Source: Mycobacterium sp. UM_CSW
GTDB lineage: Bacteria > Actinomycetota > Actinomycetes > Mycobacteriales > Mycobacteriaceae
Direction of reading: 5' to 3'
Assembly: GCF_000455205.1 (NCBI RefSeq)
Contig: NZ_AUWQ01000024.1
Location: 1 to 33,974 of the forward strand
Length of the DNA stretch: 33,974 bases
The translations under genes were made by a program, and so were the position numbers. The notes below the pieces were generated by a model. The model saw nothing but the letters and a program-made list of their open reading frames with translations. It did not search any database and was not told the origin of the DNA. Below, one piece after another: positions 25,225-33,974 of the stretch; position 1 is the first letter of the stretch, and every line of letters starts with the position of its first letter.

Positions 25225-26607
25225 TCACACCCGCGCGTGATCTGCTACGGGGACGGTTTCCGGCGCGCTCGGGCGGCGCACGTACAGCGTCCAGGTGAGG
25301 ATCGCGGCGAACACATAGGACGCCAAAAACGTCCAGTAGGCCGACGTTTCGGTGCCGCTGTTGAGGTAGGACTCGCGCAGCGCCAGGTTGATCCCCACGC
25401 CGCCCAGCGCGCCGACGGCCGAGCAAAAGCCGATCAGCGATCCCGACATCGCCTTCGACCAGTGCCGCCGCTCGGCATCGGGAAGATCCAGGCCGCGGCT
25501 GCGCGCCTCGAAGATGGACGGGATCATCTTGAATACCGACCCGTTGCCCATCCCCGACAACACGAACAGCGCGATGAAGCCGATCACGTAGCCGATCATC
25601 GTTGTCGAGCCGCCGCCGTCGCGGCCGTCGACGGTGCTGATGGCGGCCAGCAGTCCGGCACCGACGATCATGCCGCCCAGGACGCCCAGCGTGACGCGGC
25701 TGCCGCCCAGTCGGTCGGCCAGCCGGCCGCCGTAGATGCGCGCCAGCGAGCCGAATAGCGGCCCCACGAAGGCGATCTGCGCGGCGTGCAGCGACGCGTG
25801 CTTGGCGGTTTCGCCTGCCTCCTGGAAGTTGATCTGCAGCACCTGGCCGAACGCAAACGCGAACCCGATCCAGGAGCCGAAGGTGCAGATGTAGAGCAGC
25901 GAGATCACATAGGTGTCGCGCTCGAAGAGGACCGAGCGCATGGTGTTGACCTCGATGCCGTGGTCGAGGTTGTCCATGAACAAAGCCGCGGCGACGCCGA
26001 CGATCGCCAGCAAGACGAGGTACACCGCGCAGACCCAATACGGCGCTTCGTGGCCCGCGCTCGCCAGCACCAGCAGGCCGATCAGCTGGATGACGGCGAC
26101 GCCGAGATTGCCGACGCCGGCGTTGATCGCCAGCGCCGCGCCCTTGAGGCGCTGCGGGTAAAAGGCATTCACGTTGGCCAGCGATGCCGCGTAGTTGCCG
26201 CCGCCCAGGCCGGTGAGCGCCGCGCACACCACATAGGGGCAAAGCGGCAGCCCGGGATGCGCCATCAGCACGATGGTGCCGACGGTCGGGATCAACAAGA
26301 CGAACGCCGAGAAGGCCGTCCAGTTGCGCCCGCCGAAGGTGGCGATGCCCAACGTGTAGGGGATGCGTGCGCAGCCGCCGACCAGGGTGGCGACGGCGCC
26401 GAGCAGCAGCTTGTCGCCGGCCGAGAGGCCATAGACGGATGCGGGCATGAACAGTGTCATCACCGGCCAAAGCGTCCAGATCGAAAAGGCGACGTGGTCA
26501 CCCGCAACGGTGCAAAGCAGGTTGCGACGGGCGACGTTCTTGTTGCCGGCCTCCCAGGCCGCCGCGTCCTCCGGATTCCAGTCCGTGATGCGGTGGTTAC
26601 GGCCCAT
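25225..26607 (-). CDS. narK3: NarK3-type nitrate/nitrite transporter (MFS)
   Basis: A 460-residue major facilitator with about twelve membrane segments, of the nitrate/nitrite porter family, close to Rv0261c. The nitrate signature-like glycine-rich segments are TGLGGGNYAASLANVNAFYP and GFIALFVLSGMGNGSVFKMIP, with conserved ARIPYTLGIATFGGRNW and FGSLARIYGGRLADRLGG. It would bring in nitrate or export nitrite for the NirBD pathway. The start is ATG 26607 (MGRNHRITDWNPED as in NarK3), with GGAAGGG about 10 bases upstream; an in-frame extension to 26763 is not supported. It lies upstream of nnaR, which has its own box, so the two may be separately regulated. Confidence 0.92.
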   Translation of the reverse strand: MGRNHRITDWNPEDAAAWEAGNKNVARRNLLCTVAGDHVAFSIWTLWPVMTLFMPASVYGLSAGDKLLLGAVATLVGGCARIPYTLGIATFGGRNWTAFSAFVLLIPTVGTIVLMAHPGLPLCPYVVCAALTGLGGGNYAASLANVNAFYPQRLKGAALAINAGVGNLGVAVIQLIGLLVLASAGHEAPYWVCAVYLVLLAIVGVAAALFMDNLDHGIEVNTMRSVLFERDTYVISLLYICTFGSWIGFAFAFGQVLQINFQEAGETAKHASLHAAQIAFVGPLFGSLARIYGGRLADRLGGSRVTLGVLGGMIVGAGLLAAISTVDGRDGGGSTTMIGYVIGFIALFVLSGMGNGSVFKMIPSIFEARSRGLDLPDAERRHWSKAMSGSLIGFCSAVGALGGVGINLALRESYLNSGTETSAYWTFLASYVFAAILTWTLYVRRPSAPETVPVADHARV

Positions 26608-26734
26608 GCGGTCAGCACCCTTCCTCGACGGCGGGATATCGCGAACAAGCTTGGGCCGCCGTGCATTTCGATGCTCACATTTGGTGCGGAAGCCAGTCAA
26701 CTCAATTCGACCGATATCGCCTGTAAGTTGAATC

Positions 26735-26758
26735 CCAGTTATCTGGTAAATAGCTGGG
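26735..26758. repeat. Small inverted repeats upstream of narK3
   Basis: CCAG-TTAT-CTGG (26735-26746) is a perfect short inverted repeat, and CTGG recurs at 26754. The 235 bases between narK3 and aac(2') hold nothing else that I can assign; no GlnR-type box was found here. Confidence 0.3.
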
Positions 26759-26842
26759 GGCAATTCGGTAAGGCGAGTGACTTCGTCCGGCCGCGGGATT
26801 TATTGTGAGCTGCAATACATTCCGCGCGCGCAAACGCGCTGA

Positions 26843-28274
<1,432 letters not shown>

Positions 28275-28288
28275 GGCAATCTCCTTGC

Positions 28289-28963
28289 TCAGACGGCGCG
28301 GAACTGAACCCACATGCCCCGGGTCAGCAGCGCCGGGTTGGGCCGGTCGAGATCCCACAGGACGGCGTCGCTGTGGCCGATCAGCTGCCAGCCCCCGGGC
28401 GACTGCCGCGGATACACCGCGCTGAACTCGCCGGCCAGGGCGACGGAGCCGGCCGGCACCGACGTCCGCGGCTCCGAGCGGCGCGGCACCCGCAGGCGAG
28501 CGTCGCCGTCGACCAGGTACGCGAAACCCGGTGCGAAGCCGCTGAATCCGACCCGCCACGGGGTGGCGGTGTGGGCCTCGATCACCTGCGCCGTGGACAG
28601 CCCGGTATGGCTGGCGACCTCGGCGAGGTCCGGGCCGTCGTACACCACGTCGATCACCACGTCGGCGTTGCGGTCCGCCGGGGGCCCCGCGTCGGCGGCC
28701 ACCCGCATCCTGCGCAGGCGCTGCCGGGTGACTCCCTGCAGGCGCGGGCTGTCGAGCTTGACCAGCACCGTGCGGGCGGCGGGGACGACGTCGACGACGC
28801 CGGGCAGGGCCGCCGCGGCCAGCGCGTCCACCCACGCCAATACCTCGGCGGTGCTGCCGCATTGAAGCATCAGGGCGTGGTCGCCGTAGTCGAACACGGT
28901 GTTGCCGACCAGGTCGGTCGACAGCTCCTGGGAGAGGCCGCTGCCAATATCCGTCACGCTCAT
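28289..28963 (-). CDS. pxpB: 5-oxoprolinase subunit B (PxpB)
   Basis: A 224-residue protein of the KipI/allophanate hydrolase subunit 1 family. Diagnostic segments are [49 protein letters not shown], and the conserved [34 protein letters not shown] region, followed by [13 protein letters not shown]. Together with PxpC it forms part of 5-oxoprolinase. The ATG 28963 has no Shine-Dalgarno but lies six bases from a -10 hexamer, so a leaderless start is likely. The N-terminal 15-20 residues are less conserved; a later start is possible but less supported. Confidence 0.88.
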   Translation of the reverse strand: MSVTDIGSGLSQELSTDLVGNTVFDYGDHALMLQCGSTAEVLAWVDALAAAALPGVVDVVPAARTVLVKLDSPRLQGVTRQRLRRMRVAADAGPPADRNADVVIDVVYDGPDLAEVASHTGLSTAQVIEAHTATPWRVGFSGFAPGFAYLVDGDARLRVPRRSEPRTSVPAGSVALAGEFSAVYPRQSPGGWQLIGHSDAVLWDLDRPNPALLTRGMWVQFRAV

Positions 28964-28969
28964 TACTGA

Positions 28970-28975
28970 ACGGTA
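28970..28975 (-). promoter_or_regulatory. -10 element for leaderless pxpB transcript
   Basis: TACCGT on the minus strand ends six bases before the pxpB ATG and fits the TANNNT pattern. It would start the pxpB-pxpC transcript at the initiation codon. Confidence 0.45.
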
Positions 28976-29064
28976 ACCCCGGCATCCGTGCAGGCGGGAG
29001 GGAATTCGGAGGGATTTTCGAGCACTGCCAGAGGTGCCTTAACGAACGCTCAAACAGCCGGGAT

Positions 29065-30060
29065 TCAGCCCAGGATCTTGGCGATCAGCGGCGGCAGTTG
29101 ATCGGCCACCAGCGGGTAGCTCAGCGGTGACGCGAAGGCGATCGCGCCGGCCTGGTCCTTGGTGGTGAAGATGTGGCGGTTCTGGGCGGTCGCCAGCGAG
29201 GCCGCCACCTCGGGGTCGGCCAGCAGGGCCTTCTGGTCGTCCGGGCTTTCGGTTGTCCAGATCACCACGTCGGCGGAATCGAGCACCGCCTTGATCTGAT
29301 CGCGCGGGATGACGGCGCGGTGATCGGTGCCGAAGGGCTTGATGCTGTCGGCGATGACGAGGCCCATTTGGTTGAGGAAGTCGGTCCGCCAGCCCGCCAG
29401 GGTCGCCACCACCGTGCCCTGCCAGAGGGTGCCCTGCATGAGCAACGCCTTCTTGCCCGTCCACTGCTGGTTCTTTTGGGCGACGGCGGCGAATTGCTTG
29501 TCGACGCCGTCGATCAGGGACTTCATCTGGTCGGCCTGGAACACCGCCTGCCCGACGGCGGTGGCCTGCTCCTTCCACGGCTCGAAGAACGCGTCGCCGT
29601 CCGACTGCGCGAGGGTGGGCGCGATCGCCGACAGCTTCTGGTAGGTGTCGGCGTCCAAGCCGGCGTTGATGGCCACGATCAGGTCCGGTTTCAGGCCCGC
29701 GATCTGGTCGACCTGAATGCCGTTGTCCAGGTTCAACACCACGGGCTGGGCGCCACCGAGCTTGGACTGCGCCCAGGGCCACACCGCGAACGGCTGATCG
29801 CCGAACCAATTGGTCACCGCGATGGGAACCACGCCCAGGGCCAGCAGGTCATCCTGCTCGGTGTAGCCGGCGCTGACCACGCGCTTGGGCGGCTCCTTGA
29901 TGACGGTCTGACCGAACAGGTGGGTGACGGTCACCGATCCGCCCGGGGCGGCGGACGACGATTTGCGTGGCGAACAGGCCGCTAACACTCCGGCGAACCC
30001 GGCCATCCCCGCAGCCCCCGTGAGCTGCAGGAATCCCCGCCGATTCCATCCGTGTCGCAT
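29065..30060 (-). CDS. fecB2: FecB2, iron-siderophore-type periplasmic binding lipoprotein
   Basis: A 331-residue substrate-binding lipoprotein of the class III (FecB/BtuF-like) fold, close to Rv0265c. The N-terminus has a twin-arginine motif NRRGFLQL (6-13) and a lipobox VLAAC with lipidated C29, so it is probably exported folded by Tat and anchored. The binding domains follow with [30 protein letters not shown] and [21 protein letters not shown]. The ligand is expected to be a ferric siderophore or haem-type complex, but the residues do not settle this. No permease or ATPase gene is adjacent. A -10 hexamer lies 8 bases before the ATG. No IdeR box was recognised. Confidence 0.9.
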   Translation of the reverse strand: MRHGWNRRGFLQLTGAAGMAGFAGVLAACSPRKSSSAAPGGSVTVTHLFGQTVIKEPPKRVVSAGYTEQDDLLALGVVPIAVTNWFGDQPFAVWPWAQSKLGGAQPVVLNLDNGIQVDQIAGLKPDLIVAINAGLDADTYQKLSAIAPTLAQSDGDAFFEPWKEQATAVGQAVFQADQMKSLIDGVDKQFAAVAQKNQQWTGKKALLMQGTLWQGTVVATLAGWRTDFLNQMGLVIADSIKPFGTDHRAVIPRDQIKAVLDSADVVIWTTESPDDQKALLADPEVAASLATAQNRHIFTTKDQAGAIAFASPLSYPLVADQLPPLIAKILG

Positions 30061-30068
30061 CGCGTGAG

Positions 30069-30074
30069 ATTATC
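30069..30074 (-). promoter_or_regulatory. -10 element of fecB2
   Basis: GATAAT on the minus strand ends 8 bases before the fecB2 ATG, a near-consensus -10. Transcription would start at or within one or two bases of the ATG. Confidence 0.5.
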
Positions 30075-30108
30075 GCTTTCTTCGCTCGGACCCGCTTCGC
30101 CGCGCGGC

Positions 30109-31359
30109 TCATCCCCTTCGCGGACCTTCGTACCCGACCCATGGGCTGTAGTCGGCGATCAGCTCTTCCTGGGGTGGGCGCCGCTCGGCCGGGACATGTT
30201 GCAGGTTGATGCGGATCCGGTACCAGATCGAACTGGGCCCGCGCATGCCGTCGACCAGGACGTCGGCCGGCTGCAGCAGCGCCGCCGCTTCGGGATGGCG
30301 GTCGCGCCAGGTGTCCAGGGCGGCCATCGCCTCGTCTTTGGTTTTGGTGCGGGCGATCTCGATGAGCGGCTTCGACGAGACGCGCCCGCTCTCGGTGCGG
30401 CTGCCCGATCCCTTGGGCGCGCGCTCCGGCGGCCCCAACTCCTCGGCGAGCATCAGCAGCCGATCCAGCTCGCCGACCGCGTCGTCCATGCCCTCCCACG
30501 GGTCGCCCAGCTCGGCGAACCGGGCGGGCACCGTGTCGATGGTGAAGGCGGCCGGATCGCAGCCGGCGACCTCGTCCCAGTGCAGCGGCGTCGATACCCG
30601 GGCATCCGGGGTGGCCCGCACGGAATACGCCGACGCGACGGTGCGGTCCTTGGCGTTCTGGTTGAAGTCGACGAACACGCCCTCGCGCTCCTCCTTCCAC
30701 CAACGGCTGGTCGCCGCCTCGGGAATTCGCCGCTCGACCTCGCGCGCGACGGTCTGGGCGGCCAGCCGCACCTGGCGGAACTCCCAGCGCGGGGCGATCC
30801 GGGCGTAGATGTGAAAGCCCCGGGATCCCGACGTCTTCGGCCACGCGGTCAGGCCGTAGTCCTCCAGCACCTCGCGGGCCACCGCCGCGACGTCGACGAT
30901 GCGTCGCCACGCGACGCCGGGCATCGGGTCGAGGTCGACGCGCAATTCGTCGGGGTGATCGAGGTCGCCCGCGAGCACCGGGTGCGGATTGAGGTCCACG
31001 CAGCCCAGGTTGATCACCCAGGCCAGCCCGGCGGCGTCGCGCACGACGGCCTCCGCCGCGGAAGTGCCGCGGGCGTAGTGCAGTTCGGCGACGTCGACGT
31101 AGTCCGGTCGGTTGGCGGGCGCCCGCTTCTGGAACACGGCCTCTTGCGAAATGCCCTTCACGAAGCGCTTGAGGATCATCGGGCGCCCGGCCACGCCGCG
31201 CAGCGCCCCGTCGGCGACGGACAGGTAATAGCGGACCAGGTCGAGCTTGGTGTGCGGGCCGGAGCCGCCGTGGCGTTCGAATACCACCTTGTCGGGGTGG
31301 GTGATGGTGACCTCGCGCCCGGCCACCTCCACGGACACCGGGCCGGTCATGTTCATCAT
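30109..31359 (-). CDS. LigD-type polymerase/primase-domain protein (PolD2-like)
   Basis: A 416-residue stand-alone archaeo-eukaryotic primase (LigD polymerase domain) protein, like Rv0269c and M. smegmatis PolD2. Such enzymes add ribo- or deoxyribonucleotides to DNA ends or primers with Mn2+. The catalytic D142-x-D144 lies in RVDLDPMPG, the nucleotide-binding SGSRGFHIYARI follows at 177-188, and a third acidic residue lies in GVFVDFNQNAKDRTVASAYSVR. The C-terminal 100 residues (EIARTKTKDEAMAAL) are outside the catalytic domain. There is no ligase or nuclease domain. Starts at 31359 (MMNMTG) and 31350 (MTGPVSV, as in Rv0269c) are both possible. It is divergent from fadD2. Confidence 0.9.
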   Translation of the reverse strand: MMNMTGPVSVEVAGREVTITHPDKVVFERHGGSGPHTKLDLVRYYLSVADGALRGVAGRPMILKRFVKGISQEAVFQKRAPANRPDYVDVAELHYARGTSAAEAVVRDAAGLAWVINLGCVDLNPHPVLAGDLDHPDELRVDLDPMPGVAWRRIVDVAAVAREVLEDYGLTAWPKTSGSRGFHIYARIAPRWEFRQVRLAAQTVAREVERRIPEAATSRWWKEEREGVFVDFNQNAKDRTVASAYSVRATPDARVSTPLHWDEVAGCDPAAFTIDTVPARFAELGDPWEGMDDAVGELDRLLMLAEELGPPERAPKGSGSRTESGRVSSKPLIEIARTKTKDEAMAALDTWRDRHPEAAALLQPADVLVDGMRGPSSIWYRIRINLQHVPAERRPPQEELIADYSPWVGYEGPRRG

Positions 31360-31405
31360 GGTAGGTCGGGGGGTATTAACTAGTGGCACTGCGACCTACG
31401 TCACA

Positions 31406-31411
31406 TAGGGT
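31406..31411 (+). promoter_or_regulatory. -10 element of fadD2
   Basis: TAGGGT ends 7 bases before the fadD2 ATG, so the transcript may be leaderless. The same bases (AGGGTGG) could instead serve as a ribosome-binding site of a longer mRNA; the sequence does not decide between the two. Confidence 0.4.
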
Positions 31412-31418
31412 GGAATTC

Positions 31419-33098
31419 ATGCCTAACCTCATCGGCCTGCCCGGACAGGCGGTCTCCAAAGTTCAGCAGTACCTCGAGCGGGGCGCGGCCGAACTGCACT
31501 ACGTGCGCAAGATCTTCGAATCGGGCGCGTTCCGCATCGAGCCACCGCAGAACTACGCCGCGATGGCCGCGGAGATCTACAAGTGGGGCGAGTTCGGCAT
31601 GCTGCCGTCGCTCAACGCGAGGCGCCATCCCGACAAGGCGGCCTGCATCGACGAGGAGGGCGAGTTCACCTATCGCGAGCTCGACGAGGCCGCGCACGCG
31701 GTGGCCAACGGGCTGATCGACAAGGGCGTCAAGGGCGGCGACGGGGTTGCCATCCTGGCGCGCAACACCCGCTGGTTTCTGATCGCCTACTTCGGTGCCG
31801 CCCGGGTCGGCGCCCGCATCATCCTGCTCAACAGCGAATTCTCCGGACCGCAGATCTGTGAGGTGTCGGAGCGCGAGGGCGCCAAGCTGATCATCTACGA
31901 CGACGAGTACACCAAGGCCGTCAGCAAGGCCGAGCCGGAGCTGGGCAAGCTACGGGCGCTGGGATCCAATCCCGATGCGGACGAGCCGTCGGGCAGCGAC
32001 GACGAGACGCTGGCCGACCTGATCGAGCGCAGCAGCTCCGAGCCCGCCCCGAAGGCGAGCAAGCACTCGTCGATCATCATCCTGACCAGCGGCACCACCG
32101 GCACCCCCAAGGGCGCGAACCGCAGCACCCCGCCGACGCTGGCGCCCATCGGGGGAATCCTGTCGCACGTGCCGTTCAAGGCCGGCGAGGTGACGTCGCT
32201 GCCGGCGCCGATGTTCCATGCGCTGGGTTTTCTGCACGGCACCATCGCGATGTTCCTCGGCTCGACCCTGGTGCTGCGGCGCAAATTCAAGCCGCCGCTG
32301 GTGTTGGAGGACATCGAGAAGCACAAGGTGACGGCCATGGTCGTGGTCCCGGTGATGCTGTCCCGCATCCTCGACGCGCTCGAGAAGATGGACTCTAAGC
32401 CCGACCTGTCCAGCCTGAAGATCGTGTTCGTGTCCGGCTCGGCGCTCGGGTCGGAACTGGCGGAACGGGCGCTCAAGGACCTGGGCCCGGTGATCTACAA
32501 CATGTACGGCTCGACGGAGATCGCCTTCGCCACCATCGCCGAGCCCAAGCACCTGGAATTCAATTCGTCGACGGTCGGGCCGGTCGTCAAGGGCGTCAAG
32601 GTGAAGATCTTCGACGACAACGGCAAGGAGTTGCCGAAGGGTGAGGTCGGGCGGATCTTCGTCGGCAACGCCTTCCCGTTCGAGGGATACACCGGCGGAG
32701 GCAAGAAGCAGATCATCGACGGGCTGTTGTCCTCGGGCGACGTCGGCTACTTCGACGAGAACGACCTGCTCTACATCAGCGGGCGCGACGACGAGATGAT
32801 CGTCTCCGGCGGCGAGAACGTCTTCCCGGCCGAAGTCGAGGACCTCATCACCGGGCATCCGGACGTCGTTGAGGCCACCGCCATCGGGGTCGAGGACAAG
32901 GAGTGGGGCCACCGGCTGCGCGCGTTCGTGGTCAAGAAGGAGGACGCCGACCTCGACGAGGACACCGTCAAGCACTACGTCCGCGACCACCTGGCGCGCT
33001 ACAAGGTGCCCCGGGAAGTCGTGTTCCTCGACGAGCTGCCGCGCAACCCCACCGGCAAGATCCTCAAGCGCGAGCTCCGCGAGATGGAGATCGACTGA
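31419..33098 (+). CDS. fadD2: FadD2, fatty-acyl-CoA/AMP synthetase
   Basis: A 559-residue adenylate-forming enzyme that activates fatty acids to acyl-AMP and then acyl-CoA. Core motifs are IIILTSGTTGTPKGANR (P-loop), YNMYGSTEIAFATIAEP, LLSSGDVGYFDENDLLYISGRDDEMIVSGGENVFP (split here by domain hinge at GRDDE) and the catalytic K547 in PRNPTGKILKR. The short linker lacks the insertion of the FAAL class, which fits CoA-ligase activity. Length and sequence match Rv0270. ATG 31419 (MPNLIGLPGQAVSK) is chosen as in Rv0270; an in-frame GTG at 31383 is upstream of the -10. It is divergent from the polymerase-domain gene. Confidence 0.95.
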   Translation: MPNLIGLPGQAVSKVQQYLERGAAELHYVRKIFESGAFRIEPPQNYAAMAAEIYKWGEFGMLPSLNARRHPDKAACIDEEGEFTYRELDEAAHAVANGLIDKGVKGGDGVAILARNTRWFLIAYFGAARVGARIILLNSEFSGPQICEVSEREGAKLIIYDDEYTKAVSKAEPELGKLRALGSNPDADEPSGSDDETLADLIERSSSEPAPKASKHSSIIILTSGTTGTPKGANRSTPPTLAPIGGILSHVPFKAGEVTSLPAPMFHALGFLHGTIAMFLGSTLVLRRKFKPPLVLEDIEKHKVTAMVVVPVMLSRILDALEKMDSKPDLSSLKIVFVSGSALGSELAERALKDLGPVIYNMYGSTEIAFATIAEPKHLEFNSSTVGPVVKGVKVKIFDDNGKELPKGEVGRIFVGNAFPFEGYTGGGKKQIIDGLLSSGDVGYFDENDLLYISGRDDEMIVSGGENVFPAEVEDLITGHPDVVEATAIGVEDKEWGHRLRAFVVKKEDADLDEDTVKHYVRDHLARYKVPREVVFLDELPRNPTGKILKRELREMEID

Positions 33099-33108
33099 CC
33101 CCTTCAGG

Positions 33109-33444
33109 TCACCTGCGTGCCTGGATGGCGCGGGTGATCTGGGCGGAGAGCTTGGGATCGATCAGCAGCTGATCGATGAGCGCCGTGAGGACCTCCTGGC
33201 CGGTCACCCGGGCGACCCCGATGCGGTCCGCGGCCTCGCGCTGCCAGACGTCGAGCGCGCGGTGCGTGGCCAGCGGCAGATCGACGGTCCGTCGGGTTCG
33301 CCGGCCGCCCGCCGGCTGGGCGGGGGCGGCCCCGAGCATGTTGAGGCGCTGGGTCGGGCCCGTCTGGTCGGGCCGCGGCGGCTTGGCAATGTAACGGGCG
33401 AACCGGTTCGGGCTGGACTCGTTGCGGTTGGGGTTGATCGTCAT
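33109..33444 (-). CDS. Orphan small DNA-binding-like protein (possible ribbon-helix-helix)
   Basis: A 111-residue basic protein. Residues 1-48 are polar, Pro/Arg-rich and probably disordered. Residues 49-105 read RRTRRTVDLPLATHRALDVW, then a second helix with VTGQEVLTALIDQLLIDPKLS. A basic beta strand followed by two helices is the pattern of ribbon-helix-helix repressors and small ParB/CopG partners. ATG 33444 is chosen because AGAGAGGG lies 8 bases before it; longer in-frame starts run into the AT-rich region and have no such site. No ParA or toxin gene is adjacent. The AT-rich region just upstream carries two related palindromes that could be its binding sites. Family assignment is tentative. 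Confidence 0.7.
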   Translation of the reverse strand: MTINPNRNESSPNRFARYIAKPPRPDQTGPTQRLNMLGAAPAQPAGGRRTRRTVDLPLATHRALDVWQREAADRIGVARVTGQEVLTALIDQLLIDPKLSAQITRAIQARR

Positions 33445-33647
33445 CGCGGCGACCCTCTCTGGGGTGCAATCAGTAGGTCCGCTTCTCAGTATGCGCGTCG
33501 TCGGGCACCCTCCCATTGATATCACCGCCGGGCGCGTCCGGCGCGCTGGACCGCACTCGGCGGGTCGCGGTGGATTAGCGCTCTCAAATGCAAGCAAATT
33601 CATCAAACTGCGAAGTCATTAACTAATTAATTTCGCATTCACTTAGG

Positions 33648-33661
33648 TACTGATCTCAGTA
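33648..33661. repeat. Palindrome TACTGA-TC-TCAGTA (copy 1)
   Basis: A perfect 6-2-6 inverted repeat. It shares TACTGATC and CAGTA with the repeat 51 bases downstream, so the two form a pair of half-similar operators. Confidence 0.6.
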
Positions 33662-33698
33662 GAACCGTCCTGAACAGCTAGAATCGCTGGTCAGCAAA

Positions 33699-33711
33699 TA
33701 CTGATCCAGTA
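33699..33711. repeat. Palindrome TACTG-ATC-CAGTA (copy 2)
   Basis: A perfect 5-3-5 inverted repeat and near-duplicate of the one at 33648 with one T less in the centre. Start-to-start distance is 51 bases, close to five helical turns, so both would face the same side of the DNA. Confidence 0.6.
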
Positions 33712-33894
33712 AATGTGCAAATCCAATTTATACGAGCGCCATTATCGCATTCCAATCGGTTCGACTAGATAAAAGTCACATTGGGTGGTTTTTCGTGTGT
33801 ATAAACCGCAAGATATGGATATTCGTCATTTGACGCACTAGGCGTTGCCAAAGGTTTCAGGCTTCTTGTTCAACAACGTGGAAGGAGCTCACCA

Positions 33895-33974
33895 ATGTTG
33901 AATTCACTCGTTTCGATCCGTAAGGCCGCGCTCGCCGCGGTGGGCTCCGGCGCGGTGGCCGGGGCGCTGCTGTT
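33895..33974 (+). CDS. N-terminus of an exported protein (cut by window end)
   Basis: An ATG with AAGGAG 7 bases upstream opens a frame that runs off the window. The 26 visible residues, MLNSLVSIRKAALAAVGSGA then VAGALL, form a typical Sec signal peptide: short positive n-region with R9 and K10, then an Ala-rich hydrophobic core. The mature part is outside the window, so the function cannot be named. It is not the fadE6 gene that I recall next to fadD2 in M. tuberculosis. Confidence 0.75.
   Translation, partial: MLNSLVSIRKAALAAVGSGAVAGALL

Larger units (their letters stand above)
33445..33894 (+). other. AT-rich intergenic region, 450 bp
   Basis: From about 33570 to 33850 the composition drops sharply from the high-GC background, with stretches such as CATTAACTAATTAATTTCGC. 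No convincing gene is present on either strand. It contains two related palindromes (33648 and 33699), three copies of GCAAAT (near 33587, 33694 and 33716) and two of TCGCATTC (near 33632 and 33744). It separates the divergent RHH-like gene and the exported-protein gene, and probably holds both promoters. Confidence 0.7.

Noticed and set aside
23996-26470. An 824-codon minus-strand frame that fuses material from narK3 with nnaR
   Set aside because: Its first half is an out-of-frame reading of narK3. The true NarK3 frame is separate, and NnaR starts at 25147.
29980-30110. IdeR box or Fur-like site before fecB2
   Set aside because: No 19-bp TTAGGTTAGGCTAACCTAA-like sequence could be found by eye.

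Overview
The window is about 34 kb of high-GC DNA with dense, mostly SD-led or leaderless genes. The gene content and order follow the aftD to fadD2 segment of mycobacteria (Rv0236c to Rv0270 in M. tuberculosis H37Rv, recalled from memory, not searched). Near-identity to tuberculous proteins combined with several differences in gene content suggests a slow-growing Mycobacterium, most likely of the M. avium complex. The species cannot be fixed from the sequence alone.

Layout. 1-3548: the N-terminal three quarters of the arabinosyltransferase gene aftD, with two tandem small DUF2613-type membrane proteins upstream, all on the minus strand. 3648-6739: lpqI (GH3 lipoprotein), a TetR regulator and a ClC-type channel, plus strand. 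6736-12545: a lipid block of htdX-fabG4 (minus), fadA2 (plus), an F6-like small RNA with a SigF-type promoter, and fadE5 (minus). 12730-14273: a 2-oxoglutarate/Fe(II)-type oxygenase translationally coupled to a flavin reductase-like protein. 14353-18286: the Sdh1-type succinate dehydrogenase operon (minus) headed by a small conserved protein. 18364-19641: a PEP mutase/isocitrate lyase-like enzyme convergent with an Hsp20 (Acr2) gene. 19856-26607: nitrite/nitrate assimilation (nirB, nirD, a helix-turn-helix-less TetR-like protein, a CbiX-like chelatase, the HemD-fold regulator nnaR, narK3). 26843-30060: aac(2'), pxpC, pxpB and the lipoprotein fecB2. 30109-33098: a LigD-type polymerase-domain protein divergent from fadD2. 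33109-33974: an orphan ribbon-helix-helix-like protein, a 450-bp AT-rich region with paired palindromes, and the first codons of an exported protein.

How the genes fit together. FadE5, HtdX, FabG4 and FadA2 supply the four chemical steps of a beta-oxidation cycle through (R)-3-hydroxyacyl intermediates. A 14-bp palindrome, TTACY-N4-AGTAA, lies in the fabG4/fadA2 divergent promoter and the fadE5 promoter, and a one-mismatch copy overlaps the promoter of the nearby TetR gene. I infer one autoregulated TetR regulon; this is the most interesting candidate circuit in the window. The nitrite block combines the siroheme-dependent reductase, a chelatase that could serve siroheme synthesis, a transporter and the regulator NnaR, and a good GlnR-type box precedes nnaR. 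The Hsp20 gene carries an HspR-type inverted repeat inside a SigE/SigH-like promoter.

Compared with the remembered H37Rv order, the window lacks vapBC24, cobU-cobQ1-PPE2, oplA-narU-Rv0268c and fadE6. It carries instead the ClC channel, the oxygenase, the PEP mutase-like enzyme and the RHH/AT-rich end region.
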